From assembly GCF_000685095.1 (NCBI RefSeq), contig NZ_BAYE01000010.1, positions 163,633 to 227,632 on the forward strand: a stretch of DNA of 64,000 nt, given 5' to 3'. The position numbers were made by a program, and so were the translations under genes. This document shows, in pieces, positions 47,615 to 55,548 of the stretch. This DNA is from Paraburkholderia caledonica NBRC 102488 (lineage in GTDB: Bacteria > Pseudomonadota > Gammaproteobacteria > Burkholderiales > Burkholderiaceae). The notes beneath the pieces are model-generated. The model was not told the origin of the DNA and ran no database searches. It saw only the letters and a list, made by a program, of their open reading frames with translations. The first letter of the stretch is position 1. Each line of letters begins with the position of its first letter.

Positions 47615-48099
47615 TGAACCGCCTTGCCAATCTCGTATGCCGCGCGACGGTGTCGGGCACCGCGGCGGGCAGCGCCGCCGCCGTCACGGCAGCCGCACGG
47701 GCCACCAGTGACGGCAGCACACCGTACGCGCCGCTGAACGCGGTCAGTCATTGCTTGTGGCCGCGCCGCGCGTTCACCGAAACCGGCTTGAGTGCGCGAT
47801 TTACGCTTACGGGTCTAACGATTCATCAGGCGGCGGCTATCTTCTGGGGCGTGCTGTTCGAAGGACTGCTCGATCGCTGGCAATGCCACGTCAATCGCAG
47901 ACCTCGCATCGCGGAAGTTGCCGCTACTGCTGCGACCACGGCGGCCATTGCCTATGCCGTCGACTACCACGCGGTGCCGAGCCGGCTCACGCCCGGATTC
48001 GAAGCGCATCTGTCGAAACGCTCGATGTTTTACGTGTACGCCGCGCTCGCTGCGGGCTTTGCAGCTGCCGCGCTGTGCCGGGGAACTCGCGACGAGTGA
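47614..48099 (+). CDS. Putative membrane protein of unknown function
   Basis: A 161-residue protein with three or four moderately hydrophobic segments (LTIHQAAAIFWGVLFEGLL, EVAATAATTAAIAYAVDY, FYVYAALAAGFAAAALC). It is probably an inner-membrane protein. GGGAGAAAG lies upstream and the start overlaps the stop of the preceding small gene by one base. No family recognised. Confidence 0.75.
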   Translation: MNRLANLVCRATVSGTAAGSAAAVTAAARATSDGSTPYAPLNAVSHCLWPRRAFTETGLSARFTLTGLTIHQAAAIFWGVLFEGLLDRWQCHVNRRPRIAEVAATAATTAAIAYAVDYHAVPSRLTPGFEAHLSKRSMFYVYAALAAGFAAAALCRGTRDE

Positions 48100-48135
48100 C
48101 TTGATATTCGCTGCACTGCACGGCGGGGCGCAAGT

Positions 48136-49527
48136 TCACGCGGCTTGCGCCTTGCGTGCATCGGTCGCGCGTTCGACGAGAATCACGAAAGGCTCGCCCT
48201 CGTGTATTTCAAAGCGCCGGATTTGCGCGACCTGCTCGGCGGAAAGTACTTTGCCTTTTGTCATCAGCAGCGTGCCGCGCGACGTGCGCAGATCGTCGGC
48301 AAGTTTCATCCCTTCTTTCAGATTCGAGGCATCCACGCGGTCGGGCACGCCTTCGGGCGTCAATTCGGCATGCTGTGTCAGCAACCCGATGTACTTTTCC
48401 GCAATCGCAGGGTCGTAGCGAATGCCCGTCTGCGCGCGCACCGTAGAAATGATCTGCGCGTCGTTCATCTTTTGCGGCGCAATGACGCCGATGCGCAAAT
48501 CTTCGGCATCGCGCGCCAACGCAAGCACACGCGCGCCTAACGGGATCAATCCGCCGACGAGGCCATCGGGCGTACCGCGTCCATCGTAACGCTCGTACTG
48601 GTGGCGGATCATGGTTTGCACCGCGCTCAGTTGCGAAACGGGCGTGAGCGCCATCTGGCCATGCAGCGGATGAAGCTGGTACAGCTTCGCTTCCTGCGGT
48701 TGCAGCTTCGCGATCGGCGTTTTCAGCAACGCGTCGGGCAAAAATAGCTTGCCGATGCCGTGCAGCAACCCCGCCATGAGCAGTTCGTTGCACGCGTAGT
48801 CGCTCAGGCCGAGCGCGGCGCCGATCTGCCTCGCGGTCTCCCCGATTCGTGCCGAATGGCCGGGCAGGCCGCAGCGCATTTCGACCATGTTCGCGCAGAC
48901 CTTCACCATCGTCAGGAAGTTGCTTTTCAGATCGTGCTCGGCGCCTTCGAGAAACATCACTGTCTGGCGGATCTCTTCAGTGCGCGCGTGGACCTCGCGT
49001 TCGAGTTCCATGTTGAACGACGACAGCTTTTGGTTCTGCTCCCGCAACAGCGCCGTTAGCCGCTCGGCCTTGCGTTGCAACGCGAGTTGTTCCAGCGCGC
49101 GCTGAACCGTGAGCAGCAGGTCCTGGTCGTCCCAGGGCTTGCGCAGATAGTGATAGACATGACCTTCATTGACAGCGCGCACGACCGCCTCGACTTCTGA
49201 ATAGCCGGTAAGCAGGATGCGGATCGTATCTGGCGCAACGGCTCGTGAGCGCGACAGGAATTCGGCGCCGTCCATGTTCGGCATGCGCATGTCGGAGATG
49301 ATGACGTCGACATGCGCGGCTTCGAGCAGGGTAAGCGCTTCCGCGCCGCTGTTGGCGCTGAGCACCTCGTATTTGAGCGGCCGCAGCAAGCGTTTGAGTG
49401 ACGAAATCACGCCGGGCTCGTCGTCCACCAGCAGCAACGTGGGGACGGGCGAGGTGCCGGCATTGAGAGCTTGAATGCTCGGATCGACGGGGTTCGCCGA
49501 ATTGCCGGTTGCCTGTAGGTCAGACAT
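48136..49527 (-). CDS. Receiver plus degenerate HD-GYP domain protein (RpfG-like)
   Basis: A 463-residue protein. Residues 28-145 are a CheY receiver with phospho-acceptor Asp79 (VDVIISDMRMP). A helical linker (145-195) leads to an HD-GYP-like domain (200-360) and an extended tail (to 463). Canonical HD-GYP proteins hydrolyse cyclic di-GMP through the HD, HH and GYP motifs. Here the HD is HG (LLHGIGK, His256-Gly257), the HHE before the loop is changed (RHQYERYDG), and GYP is GTP (Gly318-Thr319-Pro320). It is probably inactive as a phosphodiesterase and may only bind c-di-GMP. ATG 49527 has GAGG six bases upstream. It is the last gene of the four-gene operon. Confidence 0.9.
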   Translation of the reverse strand: MSDLQATGNSANPVDPSIQALNAGTSPVPTLLLVDDEPGVISSLKRLLRPLKYEVLSANSGAEALTLLEAAHVDVIISDMRMPNMDGAEFLSRSRAVAPDTIRILLTGYSEVEAVVRAVNEGHVYHYLRKPWDDQDLLLTVQRALEQLALQRKAERLTALLREQNQKLSSFNMELEREVHARTEEIRQTVMFLEGAEHDLKSNFLTMVKVCANMVEMRCGLPGHSARIGETARQIGAALGLSDYACNELLMAGLLHGIGKLFLPDALLKTPIAKLQPQEAKLYQLHPLHGQMALTPVSQLSAVQTMIRHQYERYDGRGTPDGLVGGLIPLGARVLALARDAEDLRIGVIAPQKMNDAQIISTVRAQTGIRYDPAIAEKYIGLLTQHAELTPEGVPDRVDASNLKEGMKLADDLRTSRGTLLMTKGKVLSAEQVAQIRRFEIHEGEPFVILVERATDARKAQAA

Positions 49528-49583
49528 GGTCATCCTCATCGATTGTTGTCGCGTCGCAGCGCGCGTTGCATCATTAGGCCGAA

Positions 49584-50186
49584 CTACAGCGCTTCGAGAA
49601 AGTGGTCGAGCGCTTCCATCATTCCGCGAATGGCCGCATCCGGCAGCAGCAGCACCATGCGCGCGCCGAAGCCGCCTTCCTCCATCGTGAAGTGAATCTC
49701 CAGCAACAGCGCCATCTGCCACCGGCCGCCAGGCACCAGTCCGCCTTGCTTGTTCCCGGAAGGTGGCAACAACGTGGGCTGCGAGAAGCAGATATGCCAC
49801 CCCAACTGCTCGAAAACGCTTCGCACACATGCGCCGACCAGCAGGTTGGTGATGTCGCACAGCACTTCGACCTGGGTGTCCGGATCGCCGGCGTCATGTC
49901 CCATCAGTTGTCGCAGTTCGCGCTGACCGTCTTTGCCGACGAGCACGATCGCTTCGCCGGATATATCGGACTGGAACGCCTGGCGCACGGGCGGCAATTC
50001 GCCGTCGCCCTGCGGGCTCAACAGGACGCGCAACTGGTCGACGCCGACGAGCCGGATATCAGGTACGGCAAGCGTAACGAACGCGCCGAGCAGTTTTGCC
50101 AGCGCAGCGGCGGCCTTGCCCATGCCGACGTTGCAGATTTCCTGCAACGCGTCGCGCTGGTCTTCGTTCAGAGTCTGTTCATTCAT
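49584..50186 (-). CDS. CheC-like phosphatase
   Basis: A 200-residue CheC/CheX-type protein. The first active helix is RDALQEICNVGMGKAAAALAKLL, with the paired Glu and Asn. The second is LCDITNLLVGACVRSVFEQLG, in which the Glu is replaced by Asp but the Asn remains. CheC-type proteins dephosphorylate CheY. Here it is not in a chemotaxis operon: its ATG (50186) overlaps the single-domain receiver gene by 8 bp, so the receiver is its probable substrate. The start was moved 20 codons from the open frame's first ATG. Confidence 0.85.
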   Translation of the reverse strand: MNEQTLNEDQRDALQEICNVGMGKAAAALAKLLGAFVTLAVPDIRLVGVDQLRVLLSPQGDGELPPVRQAFQSDISGEAIVLVGKDGQRELRQLMGHDAGDPDTQVEVLCDITNLLVGACVRSVFEQLGWHICFSQPTLLPPSGNKQGGLVPGGRWQMALLLEIHFTMEEGGFGARMVLLLPDAAIRGMMEALDHFLEAL

Positions 50187-50547
50187 GGAGACCGTACTCC
50201 GCGAGAATCGGCCGGATCGCCTCGGGCGATACCGGCTTGGCAACAAAGCCGATCGCGCCGAGCGCCTTTGCGCGCTCGACAGCGCCGGACTGCACGTCTG
50301 CCGACACCACGATCACGAAAGTGTCGAGTCCTTCGTGCTGGATCGCTTCGAGCACCTGAAAGCCGTTCATTACCGGCATGGTCAGATCGAGAAACATCAC
50401 CGCGGCCTTGCCGGCGCGATAAAGCTCCAGTGCGGCCGCTCCATCGGATGCCTGAGTAATTTCGATGTCCCAGCCCTCGGGCAGCGAGCGGATCAATAGC
50501 TTGCGGGCGAGCGTCGAATCGTCGACAACGAGCACGGGCAATGGCAT
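50179..50547 (-). CDS. Single-domain response regulator (CheY-like)
   Basis: A 122-residue receiver with the acidic pair VVDDSTLAR, phospho-acceptor Asp54 (VMFLDLTMPVMNG), Thr/Ser in VIVVSADV, and Lys in FVAKPVS. No output domain is present. It overlaps the CheC-like gene by 8 bp and lies 9 bp after the histidine kinase gene, so kinase, receiver and phosphatase form a compact module. Confidence 0.92.
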   Translation of the reverse strand: MPLPVLVVDDSTLARKLLIRSLPEGWDIEITQASDGAAALELYRAGKAAVMFLDLTMPVMNGFQVLEAIQHEGLDTFVIVVSADVQSGAVERAKALGAIGFVAKPVSPEAIRPILAEYGLHE

Positions 50548-50556
50548 GGATTCACC

Positions 50557-51975
50557 TCACGTGGCTGCCGGTAACTGCGCTGTCAGCGCGATTTGATCTA
50601 CCGCATCGGTTTGCGCAAGCGCCTCGGGATTGGCGGCTTCTTCGCGCAAGGCGCCATCGACCGGCAGCGTGACGCGAAAGGTCGTGCCCTGGCCCACGGT
50701 GCTGGCCACTGAAATCGTGCCGCGATGCGCGTTGACGATTCCGTAGGTCACCGACAAACCGAGGCCGGTCCCCTGACCAACGGGCTTCGTCGTAAAGAAC
50801 GGGTCGAAGATACGTTTCAGGTGCTTGGGCGGAATCCCGCATCCCGCGTCGGCGACTTCGAACCACACGCGTGACGCATCGGCCGGATCGACGCCGGTGC
50901 GTACCGTGATCGTGCCGAGCGGCGCGCCGTGCTGCTCGTGATTGCTGCCGTAGGCCTGCGCGGCGTTCACCACGAGATTGAGCACCACCTGGCTGATCTG
51001 CGAGGGGATACAGTGCACGAGTGGAATCTGCGCATAGTCGCGGACGAGATGCGCGCAGTACTTCACTTCGTTATGGACGATGTTCAGCGTCGACTCGATA
51101 CAGCGGTGAATGTCGGCGCGTTCCCACACGTGCGTGCTGTCGATGCGCGAGAAGTCGCGCAGATCGACCACGATAGTGCGCACGCGTGCGAGTCCTTCTC
51201 TCGACTCCTGTACGAGCGTCGGCGCATCGCCGAGCAGATATTCGAGGTCCGCCTGTTCCGCGAGTGCGTGCATGTCGTTCTTCAGTGCGGGCGCGGTCTC
51301 GCTTACCATGCGCTCGATGTCCGCTGCATAGCGGATCAGCGTCCTCACATAACCGTCGAGCGTGTTCAGATTCGACAGCACGAAGCCGACCGGATTGTTG
51401 ATCTCATGCGCGACGCCCGCCGCAAGTTGACCAATCGCGGCGAGTTTTTCCGATTGCAGCAATTGCTGATGCGCGTGCTCCAGTTCCTCGTTGAGCGAGG
51501 TGAGCTGTTCGTTGCGCACGGTCAATTCGGCGAGTGCGCTGGTGACCGCTTTCTCGCGATCCTGAAGCTCGCCGTATGCGATGCAGACATCGGTCGTATC
51601 GACGATCGCGACGCCGACCGCGACCACCTCGCCGTGCTCATCCTCGATTGGAATGAAGCTGCAGTTCTGGCGCATCGCGTCGATCGTGCCGGTGATCGGG
51701 CGCGAGTGCTCGAAGCGGAACAGATACGGCCGATGCTCCCACGACGAATAAGCGGGCGTGCCCAATACGAACACGCCTTCGATCTTTCTTTGAAGCCATT
51801 GCCGCGGCAATTCCGGGAAAGTGTCGAGCAGATTTTCGCCGACCACGGACTGCGCTGAATGTCCGCTGTGCGATTGCATGAAGCGATTCCATGTGAGGAT
51901 GCGCAACTCGCGGTCGACCGAGAAAACACCGCAATTGACCCGCTCGACAATGGCTTCCGACAGATTCGTTTTCAC
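50557..51975 (-). CDS. PAS histidine kinase
   Basis: A 472-residue soluble kinase. PAS domain at residues 5-125 (GVFSVDRELRILTWN...GVAIVDTTD), coiled linker (130-180), HisKA with His190 (GVAHEINNP), and HATPase (about 310-440, with N box NLVVNAAQAY, GCGIPPK and GTGLGLS). The long HisKA-HATPase spacing (about 100 residues) is typical of the ZraS/AtoS-like NtrB group. It is the first gene of the kinase-receiver-CheC-HD-GYP operon; the signal is unknown. Confidence 0.92.
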   Translation of the reverse strand: MKTNLSEAIVERVNCGVFSVDRELRILTWNRFMQSHSGHSAQSVVGENLLDTFPELPRQWLQRKIEGVFVLGTPAYSSWEHRPYLFRFEHSRPITGTIDAMRQNCSFIPIEDEHGEVVAVGVAIVDTTDVCIAYGELQDREKAVTSALAELTVRNEQLTSLNEELEHAHQQLLQSEKLAAIGQLAAGVAHEINNPVGFVLSNLNTLDGYVRTLIRYAADIERMVSETAPALKNDMHALAEQADLEYLLGDAPTLVQESREGLARVRTIVVDLRDFSRIDSTHVWERADIHRCIESTLNIVHNEVKYCAHLVRDYAQIPLVHCIPSQISQVVLNLVVNAAQAYGSNHEQHGAPLGTITVRTGVDPADASRVWFEVADAGCGIPPKHLKRIFDPFFTTKPVGQGTGLGLSVTYGIVNAHRGTISVASTVGQGTTFRVTLPVDGALREEAANPEALAQTDAVDQIALTAQLPAAT

Positions 51976-52222
51976 CGAGAAGGCCCGTGAATAACAACGC
52001 CGGCAACGTGTGATCGCGGGGCCTTCAAGCGCTCATGCTCCGAGGACCGGCGTCGCTGCCATGAGTGAATTAACGGAGCGTACGGCGCCGGGACTAAGCG
52101 GTATTTACCCTGAGTCAAAGCGCATGGCGGGCGGTGCAGGGCAGCAGCGCGGGCATGGATGAAGGCTTAACGATGCTTTAGCCTGCATCGAAAGAGGGCG
52201 CGCGGGTGAGTCGACGCGAAGC

Positions 52223-53797
52223 TCAGATAGCGGCGATGATCGCTTCTGCACCGGCGAGACGATAGCCGCTTTCAGGAAGTGCCTGCCCCTCGCGGCCCGC
52301 GAGCGTGGATAACAGCACCATGCCCCGGCGCGGCTGCATCACCGCGTCCGCTGCACCCATATTCAGCGCGATAAATAACCGCTGACCGCGATAGTGCCGC
52401 TCAAAAGTGAGCACATCGCCCGAGACGGCGACGTTTTCAATCGCGCCCTGTACGAGCGCCGCATTGCTGCGCCGCAACCTGAGCAGCCGGCGATAGAGCG
52501 ACAGCATGCTCGATGGGTCGCCGTCCTGCGCGCGCACGCTGGTGTCCGTCGAGATCGGTAACCATGACCTGCCGTTTGTAAAACCGGCACCCGGCAGCGC
52601 GGCATCCCACTGCATCGGCGTGCGCTCCGGATCGCGTCCCTGGCCGATACCGGGCTGCCGGATCTCGGCCGGGTCCTGCACCTCATCGGGCGGAATCTCG
52701 CCGTCTGTCATGCCGATTTCATCGCCGTAGTAAAGCGTCGGCGTGCCGCGCAGCGTCAGGAGCAGTACAGCCGCCACGCGTGCCTGTGCCGCTCCTACGC
52801 GCGACGCCACGCGCGGATTGTCGTGGTTGCCCAGCACCCAGTTGGGCCAGGCATGTTCGGGCAATGCGCTGTCGTAATCGCGGATCATGCGTGCGATTTC
52901 GGCCGCATTCCACGCCGCATTCAGCAACTGGAAGTTGAACGGCATGTCCGCGCCATCGCCGTTCGCGCCGTAGTACCTGACGAGTTGTGGAACGGGCAGA
53001 TAGATTTCACCGATCAAGACGCGCTCTCCGTATTCGTCGAGCGTCGCGCGCATGGAACGCACGATCTCATGCACTTCGGGTTGGTCCTCGGTGTAGGTCT
53101 GCAATTGCCGATGATGCTCCGGCTGGCCCGGCTCATACGCGGGATCTGGCGGGTTGTCGCGAAACTGCGAGTCTTTGATCAGCAGCCACAGTACGTCGAC
53201 GCGAAAACCGTCCACGCCGCGATCCAGCCAGAACCGCAACACGTCGTCCATTGCCCGGCGCACCTGCGGGTTGCGCCAGTTCAGATCCGGCTGCTCGCGC
53301 AGAAACGCGTGGTAGTAGTACTGGCCGGTGCGCTCGTCCCACTCCCACGCGGAGCCGCCCATGCGGCTCAGCCAGTTGTTCGGGGGGCCGCCGCCGGGCG
53401 CGGGATCGCGCCACAAATACCAGTCGCGCTTAGGGTGCTCGCGTGACGAGCGGCTTTCCTCGAACCATGGGTGCCGCTCCGACGAATGGTTCGGCACGAA
53501 GTCGAGCAGCACCTTCAGGCCCAGTTCGTGAGCCCGGTCCACGAATTGCTTGAAGTCGCCGAGGGTGCCGAACATCGGGTCGATATCGCAGTAGTCAGCG
53601 ACGTCGTAGCCGAAGTCGGCCATGGGCGACGGGTAGATCGGCGAAAGCCAGACTGCATCGGCGCCCAGCCCGGCGAGATACGGAAGACGCGAAGTGATGC
53701 CGGCGAGATCGCCGATGCCGTCGCCGTTGCTGTCCTGAAACGAGCGCGGATAGATCTGGTAGATCACCCCGCGTTTCCACCATGCCAGTTCCGACAT
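52223..53797 (-). CDS. GH13 alpha-glucosidase
   Basis: A 524-residue GH13 enzyme of the oligo-1,6-glucosidase/alpha-glucosidase type (GH13_17/23-like). N-terminal WWKRGVIYQIYPRSFQDSNGDGIGDLAGI, GYDVADYCDIDP, VPNHSSERHPWF, nucleophile Asp in DGFRVDVLWLL, acid Glu in LIGEIYLP and NHDNPRV are all present. It releases glucose from alpha-glucosides such as maltose or isomaltose. A C-terminal beta domain follows. AAGGGG lies about eight bases before ATG 53797. It is divergent from a trehalose synthase-like gene with only 48 bp between the starts. Confidence 0.93.
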   Translation of the reverse strand: MSELAWWKRGVIYQIYPRSFQDSNGDGIGDLAGITSRLPYLAGLGADAVWLSPIYPSPMADFGYDVADYCDIDPMFGTLGDFKQFVDRAHELGLKVLLDFVPNHSSERHPWFEESRSSREHPKRDWYLWRDPAPGGGPPNNWLSRMGGSAWEWDERTGQYYYHAFLREQPDLNWRNPQVRRAMDDVLRFWLDRGVDGFRVDVLWLLIKDSQFRDNPPDPAYEPGQPEHHRQLQTYTEDQPEVHEIVRSMRATLDEYGERVLIGEIYLPVPQLVRYYGANGDGADMPFNFQLLNAAWNAAEIARMIRDYDSALPEHAWPNWVLGNHDNPRVASRVGAAQARVAAVLLLTLRGTPTLYYGDEIGMTDGEIPPDEVQDPAEIRQPGIGQGRDPERTPMQWDAALPGAGFTNGRSWLPISTDTSVRAQDGDPSSMLSLYRRLLRLRRSNAALVQGAIENVAVSGDVLTFERHYRGQRLFIALNMGAADAVMQPRRGMVLLSTLAGREGQALPESGYRLAGAEAIIAAI

Positions 53798-53845
53798 TGC
53801 AATTCCCCTTAACGATCGATTGTTTTGGTGCCACGCAAAGACCGC
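53798..53845. promoter_or_regulatory. 48-bp divergent promoter region of two GH13 genes
   Basis: The starts of the alpha-glucosidase (minus) and TreS-like (plus) genes are only 48 bp apart. Promoters must overlap the coding starts or each other, which suggests shared control. An AACGATCGATTGTT inverted repeat sits near the middle and could be an operator. Confidence 0.55.
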
Positions 53846-55510
53846 ATGCTCAACGATCTCTGGTACAAGAACGCCATCGTCTATTGCCTTTCGGTGGGCA
53901 CATTCATGGACGCGAACGGCGACGGCGTCGGCGACTTCAAGGGCCTTCTGCGCCGGCTCGACTACCTGCAAGGGCTCGGTGTCACGACGATCTGGCTGAT
54001 GCCTTTCCAGCCTTCGCCGGGCCGCGACAATGGCTACGACATCTCCGACTATTACAACGTCGATCCGAAGTACGGCACGCTCGGCGACTTTTCCGAGTTC
54101 ACACATGCGTGCCGCGAACGCGGCTTGCGCGTGATGATCGATCTCGTGGTCAATCACACGTCCGATCAGCACCCCTGGTTCCGGGAAGCACGCAGCGATC
54201 CCGATTCGCAGTATCGCGACTGGTATGTCTGGTCCGACAGGCAGCCGCCGAATGCGAAAGACGGCGTGGTGTTTCCGGGCGTGCAGAAATCGACGTGGAC
54301 TTTCGACAAGCAGGCGAAGCGCTGGTATTTCCATCGCTTCTACGAATTCCAGCCCGACCTGAACACCGCGAATCCGTATGTGCGAGCCGAATTGCTGAAG
54401 ATCATGGGCTTCTGGATTCAGCTTGGCGTGTCGGGATTCCGCATGGACGCCGTGCCCTTCGTCATCGCCACGAAAGGCCCGAAGGTGCGCGAGCCCGTCG
54501 AGCAATATGACATGTTGCGCGAGTTTCGCGAGTTCCTGCAATGGCGTCAGGGCGACGCGATCATTCTCGCGGAAGCCAACGTGCTCCCCGATACCGATCT
54601 GGAGTATTTCGGCGACGAAGGCGAACGCCTGCAGATGATGTTCAACTTCCAGCTCAATCAGAACACGTTCTATGCGCTTGCAACTGGTGACACCGCACCG
54701 TTGAAAAAGGCGCTCACGGCGACCAGACCGCGCCCGGCGACCGCGCAGTGGGGCGTGTTCCTGCGCAATCACGACGAACTCGATCTCGGCCGCCTCACGC
54801 CCGAACAACGCGAGGCCGTGTTTGCGGCGTTCGCGCCCGAGCCCGACATGCAACTGTACGAGCGCGGCATCCGCCGCAGGCTCGCGCCGATGCTCGCCGG
54901 CGACAGGCGCCGGCTCGAGCTTGCCTACAGCCTGATGCTCACCTTGCCCGGCACGCCCGTTTTCCGTTACGGCGACGAAATCGGCATGGGCGACGACTTG
55001 CGGCTACCCGAGCGCGAATGCGCGCGCACGGCAATGCAATGGTCGACGGAACCGCAAGGCGGCTTCACCAAGCATGCGAAGCCGCCTTGCCGCGTGATAA
55101 CCGGCGGCGCTTACGGCTTCGAGCGTGTGAATGTGGCGAGCCAGCGGCGCGATCCCAACTCGTTTCTGAACTGGATGGAACGCATGATTCGCATGCGCCG
55201 CGAGGTGCCGGAAATCAGTTGGGGCGACTTCGACGTGCTGCGCACGTCGCGAAGCGACGTACTTGCGCTTCGCTTCGACTGGCGCAACAACTCGGTTCTG
55301 TGCCTGCACAACTTCGGCGCCGAGGCCTGCACGGTGAAATTCCGCTCCGGCTGCAACGAGCCGGGTCAGAACCGGCTCATCAACCTTCTCTCCGACGACC
55401 ACAGCGAAGAGCAGGACGACGGCCGGCACGCGGTCGTACTCGAACCGTATGGCTACCGATGGTATCGGGTCGGCGGGCTCGATTATCTGTTGAGGCGCAG
55501 TGAGATCTAG
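53846..55510 (+). CDS. treS-like: Trehalose synthase-like GH13 protein (TreS family)
   Basis: A 554-residue GH13 enzyme of the TreS/GH13_16 type. It has GFRMDAVPF (nucleophile Asp), ILAEANV (acid Glu), RNHDELDLG (third Asp), and the family-specific run GIRRRLAPMLAGDRRRLELAYSLMLTLPGTPVFRYGDEIGMGDDL. TreS interconverts maltose and trehalose. It matches the short single-domain form without the fused maltokinase. The start is ATG 53846, whose site is weak; TTG 53825 gives seven more residues. The neighbouring alpha-glucosidase suggests alpha-glucoside metabolism. Confidence 0.9.
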   Translation: MLNDLWYKNAIVYCLSVGTFMDANGDGVGDFKGLLRRLDYLQGLGVTTIWLMPFQPSPGRDNGYDISDYYNVDPKYGTLGDFSEFTHACRERGLRVMIDLVVNHTSDQHPWFREARSDPDSQYRDWYVWSDRQPPNAKDGVVFPGVQKSTWTFDKQAKRWYFHRFYEFQPDLNTANPYVRAELLKIMGFWIQLGVSGFRMDAVPFVIATKGPKVREPVEQYDMLREFREFLQWRQGDAIILAEANVLPDTDLEYFGDEGERLQMMFNFQLNQNTFYALATGDTAPLKKALTATRPRPATAQWGVFLRNHDELDLGRLTPEQREAVFAAFAPEPDMQLYERGIRRRLAPMLAGDRRRLELAYSLMLTLPGTPVFRYGDEIGMGDDLRLPERECARTAMQWSTEPQGGFTKHAKPPCRVITGGAYGFERVNVASQRRDPNSFLNWMERMIRMRREVPEISWGDFDVLRTSRSDVLALRFDWRNNSVLCLHNFGAEACTVKFRSGCNEPGQNRLINLLSDDHSEEQDDGRHAVVLEPYGYRWYRVGGLDYLLRRSEI

Positions 55511-55548
55511 ACACAGTTACGGAGTCCGCAACATGCAAGGCGAATGCA

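Noticed and set aside
53797..54853. 350-codon N-terminal extension of the alpha-glucosidase frame
   Set aside because: It lies entirely opposite the TreS-like gene and has no GH13 or signal motif; the ATG at 53797 with AAGGGG is the real start.
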